DNA of 64,000 nt. It comes from Knoxdaviesia capensis. Taxonomy: Eukaryota; Ascomycota; Sordariomycetes; Microascales; Gondwanamycetaceae. A program made the position numbers and the translations under genes. Under the pieces are notes generated by a model. It was not told where the DNA came from. It did not search any database and saw nothing but the letters and a program-made list of their open reading frames with translations. The stretch lies in contig LNGK01000003.1 of the NCBI GenBank assembly GCA_001510575.1, forward strand, positions 3,611,732 to 3,675,731. The letters are read 5' to 3'. Shown here piece by piece: positions 46,203 to 56,641 of the stretch. Positions within the stretch are counted from its first letter, which is position 1, and the number at the start of each line of letters is the position of its first letter.

Positions 46203-47509
46203 GGGGAGAGCAGGCGAAACAAACAAAAAGAAAAATCTGGGGAGACCTGGAGAAGAGGGGGGCAGCAAAGCCACCAAGTTTCCAGAAAAAAAAATCTGGA
46301 GAGATTGCGGCCGCAAACAGAGAAAAGAAGGACACAGCAAAAGGGACACTTCAGAATTAAGACAATGGTGGCGACGGAACATCTGATGATTATTCTCAGG
46401 TGCATCATCTTTTAGGTTAGCTTCGGTTCCTTTCTTCTGGGTTTTCGATATCCTTCCACCCGCCCGTGGGCGGACGACGAACAAAAAAGACACTCGCGGA
46501 TGTTCAGACCACCACATAGGGTGACGAGCCCGTGGGATATTATCCCGTCTGTCTCTCTAGCATGTGAGAGAGAAGGTGATTTACAAGCACGCAAAGTCCC
46601 GGATTATTGGGAAACCCCGGCGGGAGGCAATGGGCCTCTCTCGTGACGGGCAACCAAAGTATCCAGGTCAGCCCTCCTGGACGAGAAGCTTTTGAGTCTG
46701 TTTTGACGTTCCCAGCACGCGATGGGGGGAGAAGCGGGGGAGGCGAGACATTCCAGCGACGGACGACTCGCGAAAATGGGTGAAAGGAACCAACAAAAAT
46801 TTTAAACGAACCATAGGTGCATGTACCAAGTGGCTTTTTCTGTGCTTCGCTGGGTGTTAATTTCGGCAGATAGTCCAGCGTCGGATCTACACTTAGCCCG
46901 TCCGTCAACGCCCATGCAGGGGCGGCTCCAGGAGAAGATCGAAACGGTGGTGTTTCGTTGCTGCACCCGGATTTCTTTCGTGAGAGAACGGTTCCAGCAC
47001 ATTCTCTCGGCGTGATATATACTATAGGGACTGAGTATCTTCCTCGGTGTGTGTGAGTGTGTTGCGTGTCGCCGCACTAGCGGAAGCACGAACGAGACAA
47101 GAAGATGCAAAAGAGACACTACGGGGGCGCTGAAGCGCCGGGGGCTGAACCTAGATCAGACCAGGACGAACAGACGTTGCAGACCAACTAGCGAGCCAAT
47201 GCGCAGAGCCTCTTCGTTCTTCCGTCGCTCCAGCTGGTTCTGGACAGACCTGGGCCAAGACAGGCCGGACAGAACAGGACACAAGCGGGGGTTAGGGGAG
47301 TCAGTATGGACGTCACCTTGCATGCCAGCAACACCGTCCTCTTGATGTCTCCTTCTCTCTCACTCAGAATCACGTCCTGTCGTTATGCCTCGTGGCCGTT
47401 ATTCCGCAGGCCTTCTTCTCCTCCGAAACACGGCAGCCTGGGCCGGGATATCACGCTCCCACTCACTCCCCCAGAGCCCAACAACCACTCACAAGGTGTT
47501 CCACGTTTA

Positions 47510-47679
47510 TGTACGGTACATATGCAATGTACTGTACGAGCCTACATACAATACGCACAAGCTGATGTTACGAGTACTGTACTGTACTGTAATGTGTGGG
47601 GGGAGCTGCAACCATGGAAAGCCACCACCCGCTGGCCGGTCCCTGCAAGCCCACTTAAAGACGCTTCTGTACTGTACAG
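47510..47679. repeat. Cluster of GTACNGTAC palindromes
   Basis: Five dyads with a GTAC-N-GTAC core lie within 170 bases: 47510-47520 (TGTACGGTACA), 47529-47537, 47574-47582, 47579-47587 (overlapping) and 47667-47679 (CTGTACTGTACAG). Other copies of GTACTGTAC occur at 13437-13445 and 15271-15279 in introns of the WD40 gene. Spacing and symmetry suit a dimeric DNA-binding protein, but no factor can be named. Confidence 0.7.
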
Positions 47680-48093
47680 GCTCTCTCATAGGCAGGGCGA
47701 ACGGAAGTTTGGGGTTTGGCTCCGCCAAGGGGGGGGGTGTGCGTGTGTATCTGTGTCTCTCTCTCTCTCCCTCCATCTTAGTTGGCTGCGTTAACTTGTT
47801 AAATGCCAGTAGTGTACCTCACATATGCTGTAGCAAGACGTTTCTCCGCGTTTTCTCGCATCATGTCTCTGCTATTTCCCCCTTGTGTTTCCCCGGATGA
47901 GAACCCTGGTCTGCTGCGGCGCAAAAGCTGGAAAATGAGACATGTAGTTCGTTCAAAAATGTACCTCTGTCAGTACTGAACTTGATGTCTGAGTGCCTAT
48001 CTCATCCTCCTATTCATGAGGGCAACACATTCGAATCTCTCTTCTTTTCCTATGTACTGAACATATAAAGGCTTACGCGAACCCAAAGATGCC

Positions 48094-48108
48094 AACCCTA
48101 ACCCTAAC
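48094..48108 (+). repeat. Telomere-like motif, 2.5 units
   Basis: AACCCTAACCCTAAC is the longest perfect interstitial telomere-like run in the window; it lies downstream of rfc5. Confidence 0.85.
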
Positions 48109-48272
48109 AATACGCAACACACCCCAACCGTCCTTCCAAATCCAACTTCACACAGCATCAGCATGTCACGATTCGGCGTCTCAGATACACTTCTTTTCAT
48201 TAGTCGTAGATAGATATTGGCCCAGGTCTCAATCCGCTCCTAGAGATGCATGGCTTTAGCCCCACACACCGC

Positions 48273-49539
48273 TCACATGTCCATGCTCATCAGGTACATC
48301 TCAAAGATACGCATGAACTTGGCCACAAACGCCTCCAGGTGGAAGATCACCTTGGTGCCGGTCTTGATGCGGTGCTCGTAGAACGCCGACCACGCCACCA
48401 CCTCGGCCTTGAGTCCGTCGTCGATCTGGCTGACCAGCTTGAACGTCAGCGTCTTGAGGATCGTCGTCGCCGGGATGCAGTGCGTGAGCAGGTCGTACAG
48501 CCGTGACCGCACCTGTAGGATGCGCTGCGGGCTGTGCTCCTCCATGATCTCGCGCGCCACCTGTCCGATCAGCGCCTCCCAGTCTGGCGGCGGGATCGGG
48601 CTGGAGTCTGTCACTTTCTCGCTGTCAGGGGGGGAAGAGAGGAAACGCAAAAGTCAGTCTTGGTGTGCCTTCATTTCTGCCGCGGGATCGAGCATCAAAG
48701 GGTACGTACTTTTGCGCATGCACCGACTCGTACATCAGCAGCGCTCGTCTGAGATTGCGCCCGCTGTCGACAGCTATCCGCTTGTACAGGCCCGGCACGA
48801 CGGGCCAGCCCTCCTTCTCGGCAGCCTGGGTCAGCACCGTGCAGATTTCGGCGTGCGACGGCGCGGCCACGCGCACCAGCAGCGTACGCGAGCGGATGGG
48901 CGCAATGATATTTGCCGTCGAGTTCGCGAGCAGGATGAGCCGCAGGTTGGGCGAGTACTTCTCCATGGTGCGGCGCAGGGCGGCCTGGGCGTCGCGCGTG
49001 AGGTGGTCGGCCTCGTTGATCACCACCACCTTGAAGCGCTGGCGCGCCGACTGGTCGACCTGCTGCGTCTGCGCAACCTCCTTCAGCAGGTCCTGCACCA
49101 CCACGCGGTCGTAGTTGCCCACGTCGGACGGCGTGATCTCGAGGTGGTACACCGACGCTACAATGTTGAACTCCAGCTTGCGGTTGCTGGATGTCTGGAA
49201 CACGCGCGCGTCGATCTTGATCTTCTCCACGCCCGGCCCGTACAGCTCTTTGAGTGTCGCTACAATCCGCGTCTTCTTGCCCGCGCCCGACGGGCCGTAT
49301 ACGAGGAGATGGGGGAAATCGCCGCTTTGTGCCTGGATTCGAGACAAGGAACCGTGTTAGCTGGGATTCATCCTGAGGCCGGAAATGAAGACATTCGTGC
49401 CGGGTCGAGACGAAAGGAGTTTCTTGAGTTCGTTAACTGAGATACCACGTACCAATGACCGTAGGCGGTCTGACAGCTCGGTGTGGTATGTGAGCGAGTC
49501 CAGAGACCGTGGACGGTGCTTATCCACAATCAACGCCAT
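48273..49539 (-). CDS. rfc5: Replication factor C subunit 5 (human RFC3 type)
   Basis: A clamp-loader subunit that helps load PCNA at primer-template junctions. Three exons (49539-49453, 49332-48710, 48621-48273) encode 352 residues, the usual length. The start MALIVDKHRPRSLDSLTYH matches the family N-terminus. Walker A is VYGPSGAGKKTR; then come NRKLEFNIVASVYHLEITPSD, VVINEADHLTRDAQAALRRT (Walker B region) and IIAPIRSRTLLVR, in which the usual SRC motif is SRT. The C-terminal collar domain (exon 3) includes LYDLLTHCIPATTILKTL and FHLEAFVAKFMRIFEMYL. It lies 3 kb from rfc1, with mrpl16 between. Two ACGCGT boxes upstream suggest G1/S control. Confidence 0.96.
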
Positions 49540-49725
49540 TGTCGGAGATCGAAGAGGGAGGGGATGGCGAAGGAGATTATGGAAGTGAATAATGTCGAGT
49601 GAATGAGAAGGAAAAGAGAACTTGAGTTATCAATGGTTGGAGTTATATATCATGAATTAATTAGATGGCGGTTCTGTTTGAGGCTCCCATTTTTCTTTTT
49701 TGCAGGTCGTTGTGAAAAGGCGACG

Positions 49726-49740
49726 ACGCGTTGAACGCGT
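49726..49740. promoter_or_regulatory. Two MluI cell-cycle boxes upstream of rfc5
   Basis: ACGCGT occurs at 49726-49731 and 49735-49740, about 190 bases before the rfc5 ATG. ACGCGT is the known binding site of the MBF transcription factor that switches on DNA-replication genes at G1/S in yeasts. Position, pairing and gene function all agree; binding in this fungus is inferred. Confidence 0.7.
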
Positions 49741-49815
49741 TAAGAGGTTTTCATAGGGTGTGGCTGATGCTTCTTCTGTGGCTACAATTTGCGCCGCCAT
49801 TTTCGTCGTTGGCTC

Positions 49816-49839
49816 TAACCCTAACAGTCCCAAACCCTA
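49816..49839 (+). repeat. Telomere-like motifs upstream of rfc5
   Basis: TAACCCTAAC (49816-49825) and AAACCCTA (49832-49839) are two tandemly placed teloboxes about 280 bases before rfc5. In fungi and plants such boxes are common in promoters of growth-linked genes. Confidence 0.65.
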
Positions 49840-49981
49840 CTCACTTCAATGCTGGTAGTACGAGTGATGTTAACCATGATTCATCCCAACGCTGCTTCTG
49901 TCTTTCTTCAAAACCTGCTGACCTTTCTAGCTGGTTCTCTCTGTTCTCTATACACCTGCATGACTTGGAAGTGATCAGAAC

Positions 49982-50413
49982 ATGGCCGGAGTGAATCCCG
50001 CAGCAGCTGGTGTACAGGTGACATCAACTCCAGTTTCTCTCGGCGAGACTGATTTTACAATCACCTTCCAACGGTGTCAGGGCTCTTCCGGTATGTTTCA
50101 GAAGCACTAGATAGCGACTTTGTCGTTGTCGAAGGTAAGCTTGACTCACGATGAGTACGAGTTCAGGTAGTGTCACTCTAACAAGCTGCGCTATGCAGGT
50201 GTGATTCCGGCGACGTCTCAAGAACATAAAGCTCGAAAAGAGCAATGAGGAGAGAAGATACGGGTTCATTTCTCCCCAGAATCCAAACGGCTCCTGATCA
50301 CAGTACCGTTATTTGAGTACGAAGCGGTTAACGGGACGTTGGCGAATGTGATTTACGATTTCTGTCATATGGACCTAAGGGCCCGCGATTTTACGTTCGC
50401 TAATGCGACATAG
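49982..50413 (+). pseudogene. Remnant of an unrecognised small gene
   Basis: A frame opens at ATG 49982 (MAGVNPAAAGVQVTSTPVSL, then FTITFQRCQG). One frame over, the sequence continues protein-like as LFRYVSEALDSDFVVVEG up to a GTAAGC donor near 50135. After a plausible CAG acceptor near 50198 it resumes VIPATSQEHKARKEQ, reaches an in-frame stop, and then goes on without another break as GEKIRVHFSPESKRLLITVP and YEAVNGTLANVIYDF to a stop at 50413. One frameshift and one stop separate three stretches that look like one protein of about 130-140 residues. I recognise no family. Unusual splicing is an alternative explanation. Confidence 0.5.
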
Positions 50414-51178
50414 TTTGTTAACAGCAGCCAGGGCAATGCAGAGCCCGATTCCTGCCTCATTCCACCGCGGCGCGCCTCCGATCGGGACGGGTGGCCGGCC
50501 CGAGTTATAGAGACGGGCGTCGTCTAGTCTCCCTCCGGGCTAAAATGTAGTGGTGGTTCTCAGCTTCCGGTGCGCCATGGGGATCTTTCTATCTGTTATA
50601 ATACGACGGTCTTTTCCGAAGCTCATGCTGGAAAAGTACGTTAAGGAGCTTCACACGAGATACGGGGCAACCCACACTCGAAGTATGTCAGGTTCAACGC
50701 CGAACCTACGACATGTCATCACTGTTGCACGTCATCCGAGTCACCCCCTGACATATGCGTGGGGTTGAGGGCCCGTTGGTCCTGTAATTCTCCTTACCAT
50801 TCCTCCGTCCAGCAGACATAGCAAGAGGTGAGAGAGATCTTGTGCTAGACACTGCCGGGACTGAAGCGCTGGCTAGCAATGCTTGTACCCGGGACTGAGC
50901 TGGCTCGTTGGATGGGTACTACATAATAAAACATAAACCATGGATAGAACGGTCTGATTCATCGGGGTAGGTGCATACAGGCGCGGAAAAAGTGCACACG
51001 GGAAGGAAAATGGTGCGGAAGGAAAATCCGTTTGTGATTGAAGAGTACAAGGCGGGACCGCAATCATGGATCCGTAAAGGCTAGAATAAAAGTACAGGGC
51101 TATCTATTACATACATGATTCAACTGAAGCTCCAATGCTTTGAGTCATGACGATACAATTCCGAGAGAGATGGGTGAT
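50414..51178. other. Intergenic region downstream of mrpl16
   Basis: This gap should hold the mrpl16 3' UTR. A 72-codon frame at 50550-50768 has an unremarkable translation and is not called. Nothing else was seen. Confidence 0.5.
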
Positions 51179-52059
51179 TTATGGTGCCGGTGCTGCTGTC
51201 GTTGATTCACTCGCGGTGCTGGTGACATTCTGAGCGGCGGCCTTCCAGGGACGCTTTAGATCTTCGAGTGTAACTCCGCGGAGCTTGGTGGTTCCGACAA
51301 CGGGAGGGTCGCCCTTCCTCGCAATTTCGTATTGGCCTATGTAGAGGTTAGTACCATCGTCCAAATGGTTAAAGAGGACACTTTGATTTGTATCGCGTAC
51401 CGGGCAGCTTGTTTCCAGCCAGTCTGAAGGCATCGTTGATGACCTTCTCGTGGAGCACTCCTCGGATTTCAAAGATGATTTGGTTGACAGCGACACGAGT
51501 AGCCCAATGGTCGAAACCACCCTTTCCTTTACCCATACGAATCTATTAAACACGCAAAAGAAAAGAAGAGTTAGCAATGGTTACATCCCGCACCAGAGTC
51601 AAAACTATAAGAAGAACGTACCTCGTTACCGCTGACAAAGACGCCAACATTGCAGCACACGCGCTTGTACAGGCGGTACTTCTGACCACGGAGACGCATC
51701 TTGATGGTTTCCTCCGCGTTCTTCAGCTGCTTTGCGCTGATCCGGCGATGGAAGTCCTTCATGCGCAGGCCGTACTCACCCCAGATCACGGTGGTGCCCT
51801 TGGACGAACCGCCGGTCGGCACGCGCGGTCGGCCCTTCATCATCTTCTTTGTGCGGTCGAGGTCGGGCTCGAGCCATGTGCCAGCCTGGCGCACGCATGT
51901 CGTCGAGAGGAGGCGGCGCGGCGCCGGCTGGCCGGCGATGCTGGTTCGCCATGTTGGGATGATCGCGGTGGCTCCGAGGCCGGTTGCGCGCGGTATCGAC
52001 GGCGATATCCGCAGCTGGTGGAAGGCATTGGTCAATGCCGGGGAGAAATTCGACGGCAT
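51179..52059 (-). CDS. mrpl16: Mitochondrial large-subunit ribosomal protein uL16m
   Basis: A component of the mitochondrial 54S ribosomal subunit. Three exons (52059-51622, 51542-51401, 51336-51179) give 245 residues, and all phases join. The N-terminus is basic with serine and arginine (RLLSTTCVRQAG around residue 50), as in a mitochondrial targeting sequence. The L16 core includes MMKGRPRVPTGGSSKGTTV, YGLRMKDFHRRISAKQLKNA, then IRMGKGKGGFDHWATRVAVN (the typical loop that contacts rRNA) and VINDAFRLAGNKLPG. A C-terminal tail rich in S, T and A follows. The gene is divergent from rfc1, with 509 bases between the starts. Confidence 0.95.
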
Positions 52060-52568
52060 GGTGCAGGTGGGAGTGGGCTTTGGTGGCCCCGTTGTGTGCT
52101 TTCAACTCGGTTTCTGCTCAATTCAGCTCTGAGTGCCGGTCAACTGAAGCTTTGAAAAACTTGGACGTGATCCCGAAATTCCTCGCCCGATGCTGGTTAG
52201 TCAGCAGAGGCAAGCCACTGGTCCCACGTGATATGGCGTCGACGCCACATGCACGGGCCAAAGCAAGCGAAACGCCTGACGCGAAAAACCGACCGCTGAC
52301 GCCAATCAATTTATAGTGGACGCGAAAATCCACAGTGATGGAGTGAGATATCCCTGTTTGCACTTCTTCGTTAACTTTCCGAATTGTGAATTGAGTGAAT
52401 CACGACACGCCCTTTGAATTTGCAACCCTTTTTCTTTTCTTCGAGAATTCAATAGAACTTTACTCTCTCACCCAAATATCCAGACTCCCATAATCCCCCT
52501 TTTTTGAATCCTCAATCGATCCCTTCAAGCCTCCAACAGCATCTCGCCGTGATTGGCAAACCCCGAAT
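52060..52568. promoter_or_regulatory. Divergent promoter region of mrpl16 and rfc1
   Basis: 509 bases separate the two start codons. Two ACGCGAAAA boxes, at 52280-52288 and 52321-52329, resemble the MBF/SBF sites of cell-cycle genes and lie 240-290 bases before rfc1. A CT-rich leader leads into the rfc1 ATG. Assignment of the boxes to rfc1 rather than mrpl16 is by gene function. Confidence 0.6.
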
Positions 52569-55500
52569 ATGCCTGATATCCGGAGCTTCTTCACGCCGAA
52601 GGGTGAGCGTGCGGCACCGGCCAAAGCCGCACCGAAGCCGAAGGAAGAGCCAGCAAAGAAGACTCGCGGAAGTAGGTCGAAATAGCCAACTCTGACTGGC
52701 CGTGATGGTACTACACAAGATGCTAACGACGTCCCTTTCCCGTGAATCTAGAACGTCATGTTGTGGAGGATAGCGAGGACGAAGAAGAGTTGGAGGAAAT
52801 CAAACCGGCCAAGTATGTGATTGACGTTGCTGGGTTCAAGCTTGGGGTTGCTGCTAACCACGCGAATGTTTGACAGGCGAATTGCATCATCGGCTGCCTC
52901 GAAGTCTAAGGCAAAGTAAGTTCCCAGGATGTCTAGTTTTTCCGTGTGTTACATTGGTCTGACCCTCTTTCTTAGAACTGAACCCGCATCGAAAGGCGTC
53001 GAGATCACAGCAAGCGAATATTTTGCCTCCGCAGCTGCTGCACCCAAGTCAACAAAGAGCCAGCCTCCGGCCTCGCCCGTCAAGATCGAAGTTCCCGTCC
53101 GCATGAGCCCGCGATCGAAGAAGGTTGCCGACCCCATACCCCCTCCGGCAAAGAAGAAGCCGGCCGCGAAGCCGGCCCCAGCCCCACTCCCCGCCGCCCG
53201 ACCCAAACGGTCGGCCCATCATGACGACAAAGACGCATTCCAAGACGACGAGGAGGACGGAGACGATATCTTTGCTGCGGACGCAAAGAGCCGGAGCAAG
53301 CGGACAAACGACGACTACATGGAAGACGAGAGCGATGAAGACGATGATGTCATTGTGAAGCCGAAGCGTATCACCTCCCGATCCGCCGCCAAGGTTCCAG
53401 AGCCGGCAGCGAAGCCCGCGCGGGCTGCTCCCAAAAAGCGCAAATCGCCCGAGAACACATCGGAGTCTGAAGAAGAAGTTGTTCCCAAGAAGAAGAAGCC
53501 GGCTGCACCGAAACCGGCAGCGAAGCCGGCTGCAACAAAGCCCAAGAAATCCGGTGCAGACGGAGAGGCCGCCGAGATTCAGAACATCCTGGACAGCATT
53601 CCCACCGTCCGGCCTCCGACGCCCCCTCCCAAGGACCCGAATCAGAAGTTTGATTGGCGCAAGGCCGCCGCCGGTGGCGGTAATTCGTCGGCGGCGGCTC
53701 CCATGGCTGGTGCTGTGGAACTCCCCGAGGGTGAAGATGAATGTCTGGCTGGGCTGTCATTCGTGTTCACTGGTGTTCTACAGACCATTGGCCGTGATGA
53801 AGCCCAAGCTTTGGTCAAGAAATACGGTGGAAAGGTCACCGGCCAACCCAGCAGCAAGACCAGCTATGTTGTGCTTGGTGAAGATGCTGGACCCAGTAAG
53901 CTGGCCAAGATCAAGTCCCACGGCATCAAGACGATCAACGAAGAGGGCCTCTTCGAGCTGATTCGCCGACTACCAGCGCATGGAGGCAGTGGGAAGGGAG
54001 CCGAGAAAGTGCGTGAAAAGAAGGCCAAGGAGGAGGAGAAGGTTCGGGCTCAGGCTTTGGAGATGGATCAAGAGGAGGCCAGCCGCAAGGCCGCTGCCGA
54101 CAAAGCGGCCAAGCTTGCCGCCGCCGCCCGTGGAGTTGCCCCGCCACCGTCCTCGAGCGCATCATCATCGTCTTCGCCTGCCCAGCTCTGGACGTCCAAG
54201 TACGCGCCAACACAACTGACGCATATTTGCGGCAACAAGTCCCAGGTCGAGAAGATCCAGAACTGGCTGCGAAGCTGGCAGAAGAACAAGAAGTACGACT
54301 TTTCCCGGCGCGGAGCCGATGGAATGGGTGCAGCCCGGGCCATTATCATCTCTGGGCCCCCGGGCATTGGAAAGACCACCGCCGCCCACCTTGCGGCAAG
54401 CCTCGAGGGCTATGACGTTTTGGAGACGAATGCCAGTGATGCCCGCAGCAAGCGGCTCGTTGAAGAGGGCGTGAGTGATGTGATGAACAACACTTCGCTT
54501 CTGGGATACTTCGCCGGCGACGGCAAGTCGGTCGACAATGGAAAGAAGAGCATTGTGCTGATCATGGACGAGGTTGACGGAATGTCGGCCGGAGACCGTG
54601 GCGGTGTTGGCGCGTTGGCCAAGTTCTGCAAGAAGACCGAGGTGCCGCTCATCCTAATCTGCAATGAGCGGTCTCTGCCCAAGATGAAGCCGTTTGACTT
54701 TGTGGCGTTCGACATCAAGTTCCACCGCCCGACCGTGGACCAGATCCGGTCAAGAATGATGACTATCTGCCACCGTGAGGGCATCAAAATGCCACCGCCA
54801 GTGGTGGATGCGCTGATTGAGGGTAGCAACAAAGATATTCGGCAGATCATCAACATGCTGTCAACAGTCAAGCTGGACCAGTCGACCCTCGACTTTTCAA
54901 AGGGCAAGGCCATGTCAAAGGCGTGGGAGAAGCACATCGTGCTTAAGCCATGGGACATCTGCCAGAAGATGCTCGGCGGCGGGCTGTTTGCGCCGGCCAG
55001 CACGTCGACGCTCAACGACAAGATCGAGCTGTACTTCAACGACCACGAGTTCTCGTACCTGATGATCCAGGAGAACTACCTGCGAACGAAGCCGATGGCG
55101 CTCAACGGCAAGGGCTACACGCGGCGCGAGGAGCGGCTGAAGACGCTGGAGCTGTTTGACGAGGCGGCGCAGAGCATCAGCGACGGCGACCTGGTCGACC
55201 GCATGATCCACGGGCCGCAGCAGCAGTGGAGCCTGATGCCGACGCACGCGGTGTTCAGCTCCGTGCGGCCGGCGAGCTTCGTGGCCGGCCAGCTGATGGG
55301 CACCAACTTCACCAGCTGGCTGGGCAACAACAGCAAGTCTGGCAAGCTGGGCCGCACGGTGCGCGAGCTACACTCGCATATGCGGCTCAAGGCGTCCGGC
55401 GACCACAACGAGGTTCGGCAGCAGTATCTGCCGATGCTGTGGACGCAGCTCGTGCAAAATCTCATGGTTGAGGGCCGGGAGGCGGTTCCAGGCATGATTG

Positions 55501-55991
55501 AGCTCATGGATAGCTACTATCTCACGCGGGAAGATATCGATGGCATTATGGAGCTTGGTGTTGGGCCCCAGGATCAGGGCCTGGTGGAGATTGAAACCCA
55601 GACGAAGACGTTCTTTACCAAGACGTGAGTGTCACCCCTGCACTCTCTTTCGCGCTATATTAGACGTTGGAACCTGGAATAATCACTAACACGGTGTCTC
55701 CCCCACAGGTACAACTCCATGAGCCACCCCATCCCCTTCATGAAGGCCAGCAACATTGCGGCGGCACCGAAGAAGGCGGCCAAGGATGTGCCCGATCTAG
55801 AGGACGTCATCGACGACGACGAGGGGGCGGGTGAAGAGGAGCCCGCTAACAACAACGATGATGAAGAGGATATGGATATCAAGGGCGACAAGTACATCAA
55901 GCAGCCCAAGGCTGGAAAGAAGAAGGCCGCGGGACCTGCTGCTGCTAAGCCGAAGGCAAAGCCTCGCGCCCGGGCCAAGAAGGCGGATTAA
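52569..55991 (+). CDS. rfc1: Replication factor C large subunit (Rfc1)
   Basis: The large clamp-loader subunit that opens and loads PCNA. Five exons (52569-52671, 52752-52812, 52877-52915, 52976-55624, 55709-55991) encode 1044 residues; all phases agree. The N-terminus MPDIRSFFTPKG looks like a PCNA-binding motif. A charged, Lys/Pro/Ala-rich linker follows. A BRCT domain lies at about 320-400 (LSFVFTGVLQTIGRDEAQAL, GGKVTGQPSSKTSYVVLGED). The AAA+ domain has Walker A GPPGIGKTTAAH near residue 527 and LIMDEVDGMSAGDRGG near 596. The RFC1 C-terminal domain (MLGGGLFAPAS, then YFNDHEFSYLMIQENYL) is followed by an acidic-then-basic tail (KAGKKKAAGPAAAKPKAKPR). Confidence 0.97.
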
Positions 55992-56641
55992 TCACATTGG
56001 TAACTCCAGCATTCGGTTTCCCTACATTAAACTCGGATATTCGGTGTTCCGTTCCACCCCCGACCCGATGTCCCCACTCCAGCCGGGTTGCCGGCCGGAG
56101 CCTGGGATTCCATCCACACCACCCATTTTCTTTTCTCTTGCTTGTTCTTTTGGTTTTGTTTCTTTGCTTCCTGGTTTGGACGTTTTGCATGGTTTCGAAT
56201 TGCTCGTTCAGGCTATTCGGATATGGTATATATGTATTCTGTTCTTTCCTTCTCACGATATGTAACTACGATTCTGTTCTCCCGAGTGCCTCCCTATGAT
56301 GTACTACTCAATGACGTTCAAACATCTTCACTCATGATTCACCTATTCTTCCCCGGGATGGCTATCGTATTTCAATCTCTATAACTATCTTCTGCTTTCC
56401 TGTATTTCTCAATTCTCTTCTTCTTTTTCTTTCTTCTTTCACCACCACTTTTCTACTTTTCATTCAGTTTTATCAAATTGCATCCCCATTTTCATCACCT
56501 GGTCAGTTATTCCATCATGATCCATAATGATGTTCATTTTACTATAAAGAACCCTTTATCATTGAGTATTCCTTTCTTTAACTAACTGTCTTTTCTTACA
56601 TCTCCTATTATCTAGTCTTTTTCTCACTTCTTAGCTACACC
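55992..56641. other. Intergenic region and leader of the 989-residue gene
   Basis: The sequence is T- and A-rich and noticeably lower in GC than the flanking genes. It holds the rfc1 3' UTR and the likely promoter of the next gene. No other feature was seen. Confidence 0.55.

Larger units (their letters stand above)
46203..48272. other. Intergenic region downstream of rfc5
   Basis: Contains a cluster of GTACNGTAC palindromes and a telomere-like motif, both listed separately. No open frame has protein-like content. Some of the right end should be the rfc5 3' UTR. Confidence 0.5.
49540..49981. other. rfc5 promoter region
   Basis: This region lies upstream of the minus-strand rfc5 gene. It contains two ACGCGT boxes (49726-49740) and teloboxes (49816-49839), each listed separately. 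Confidence 0.6.
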
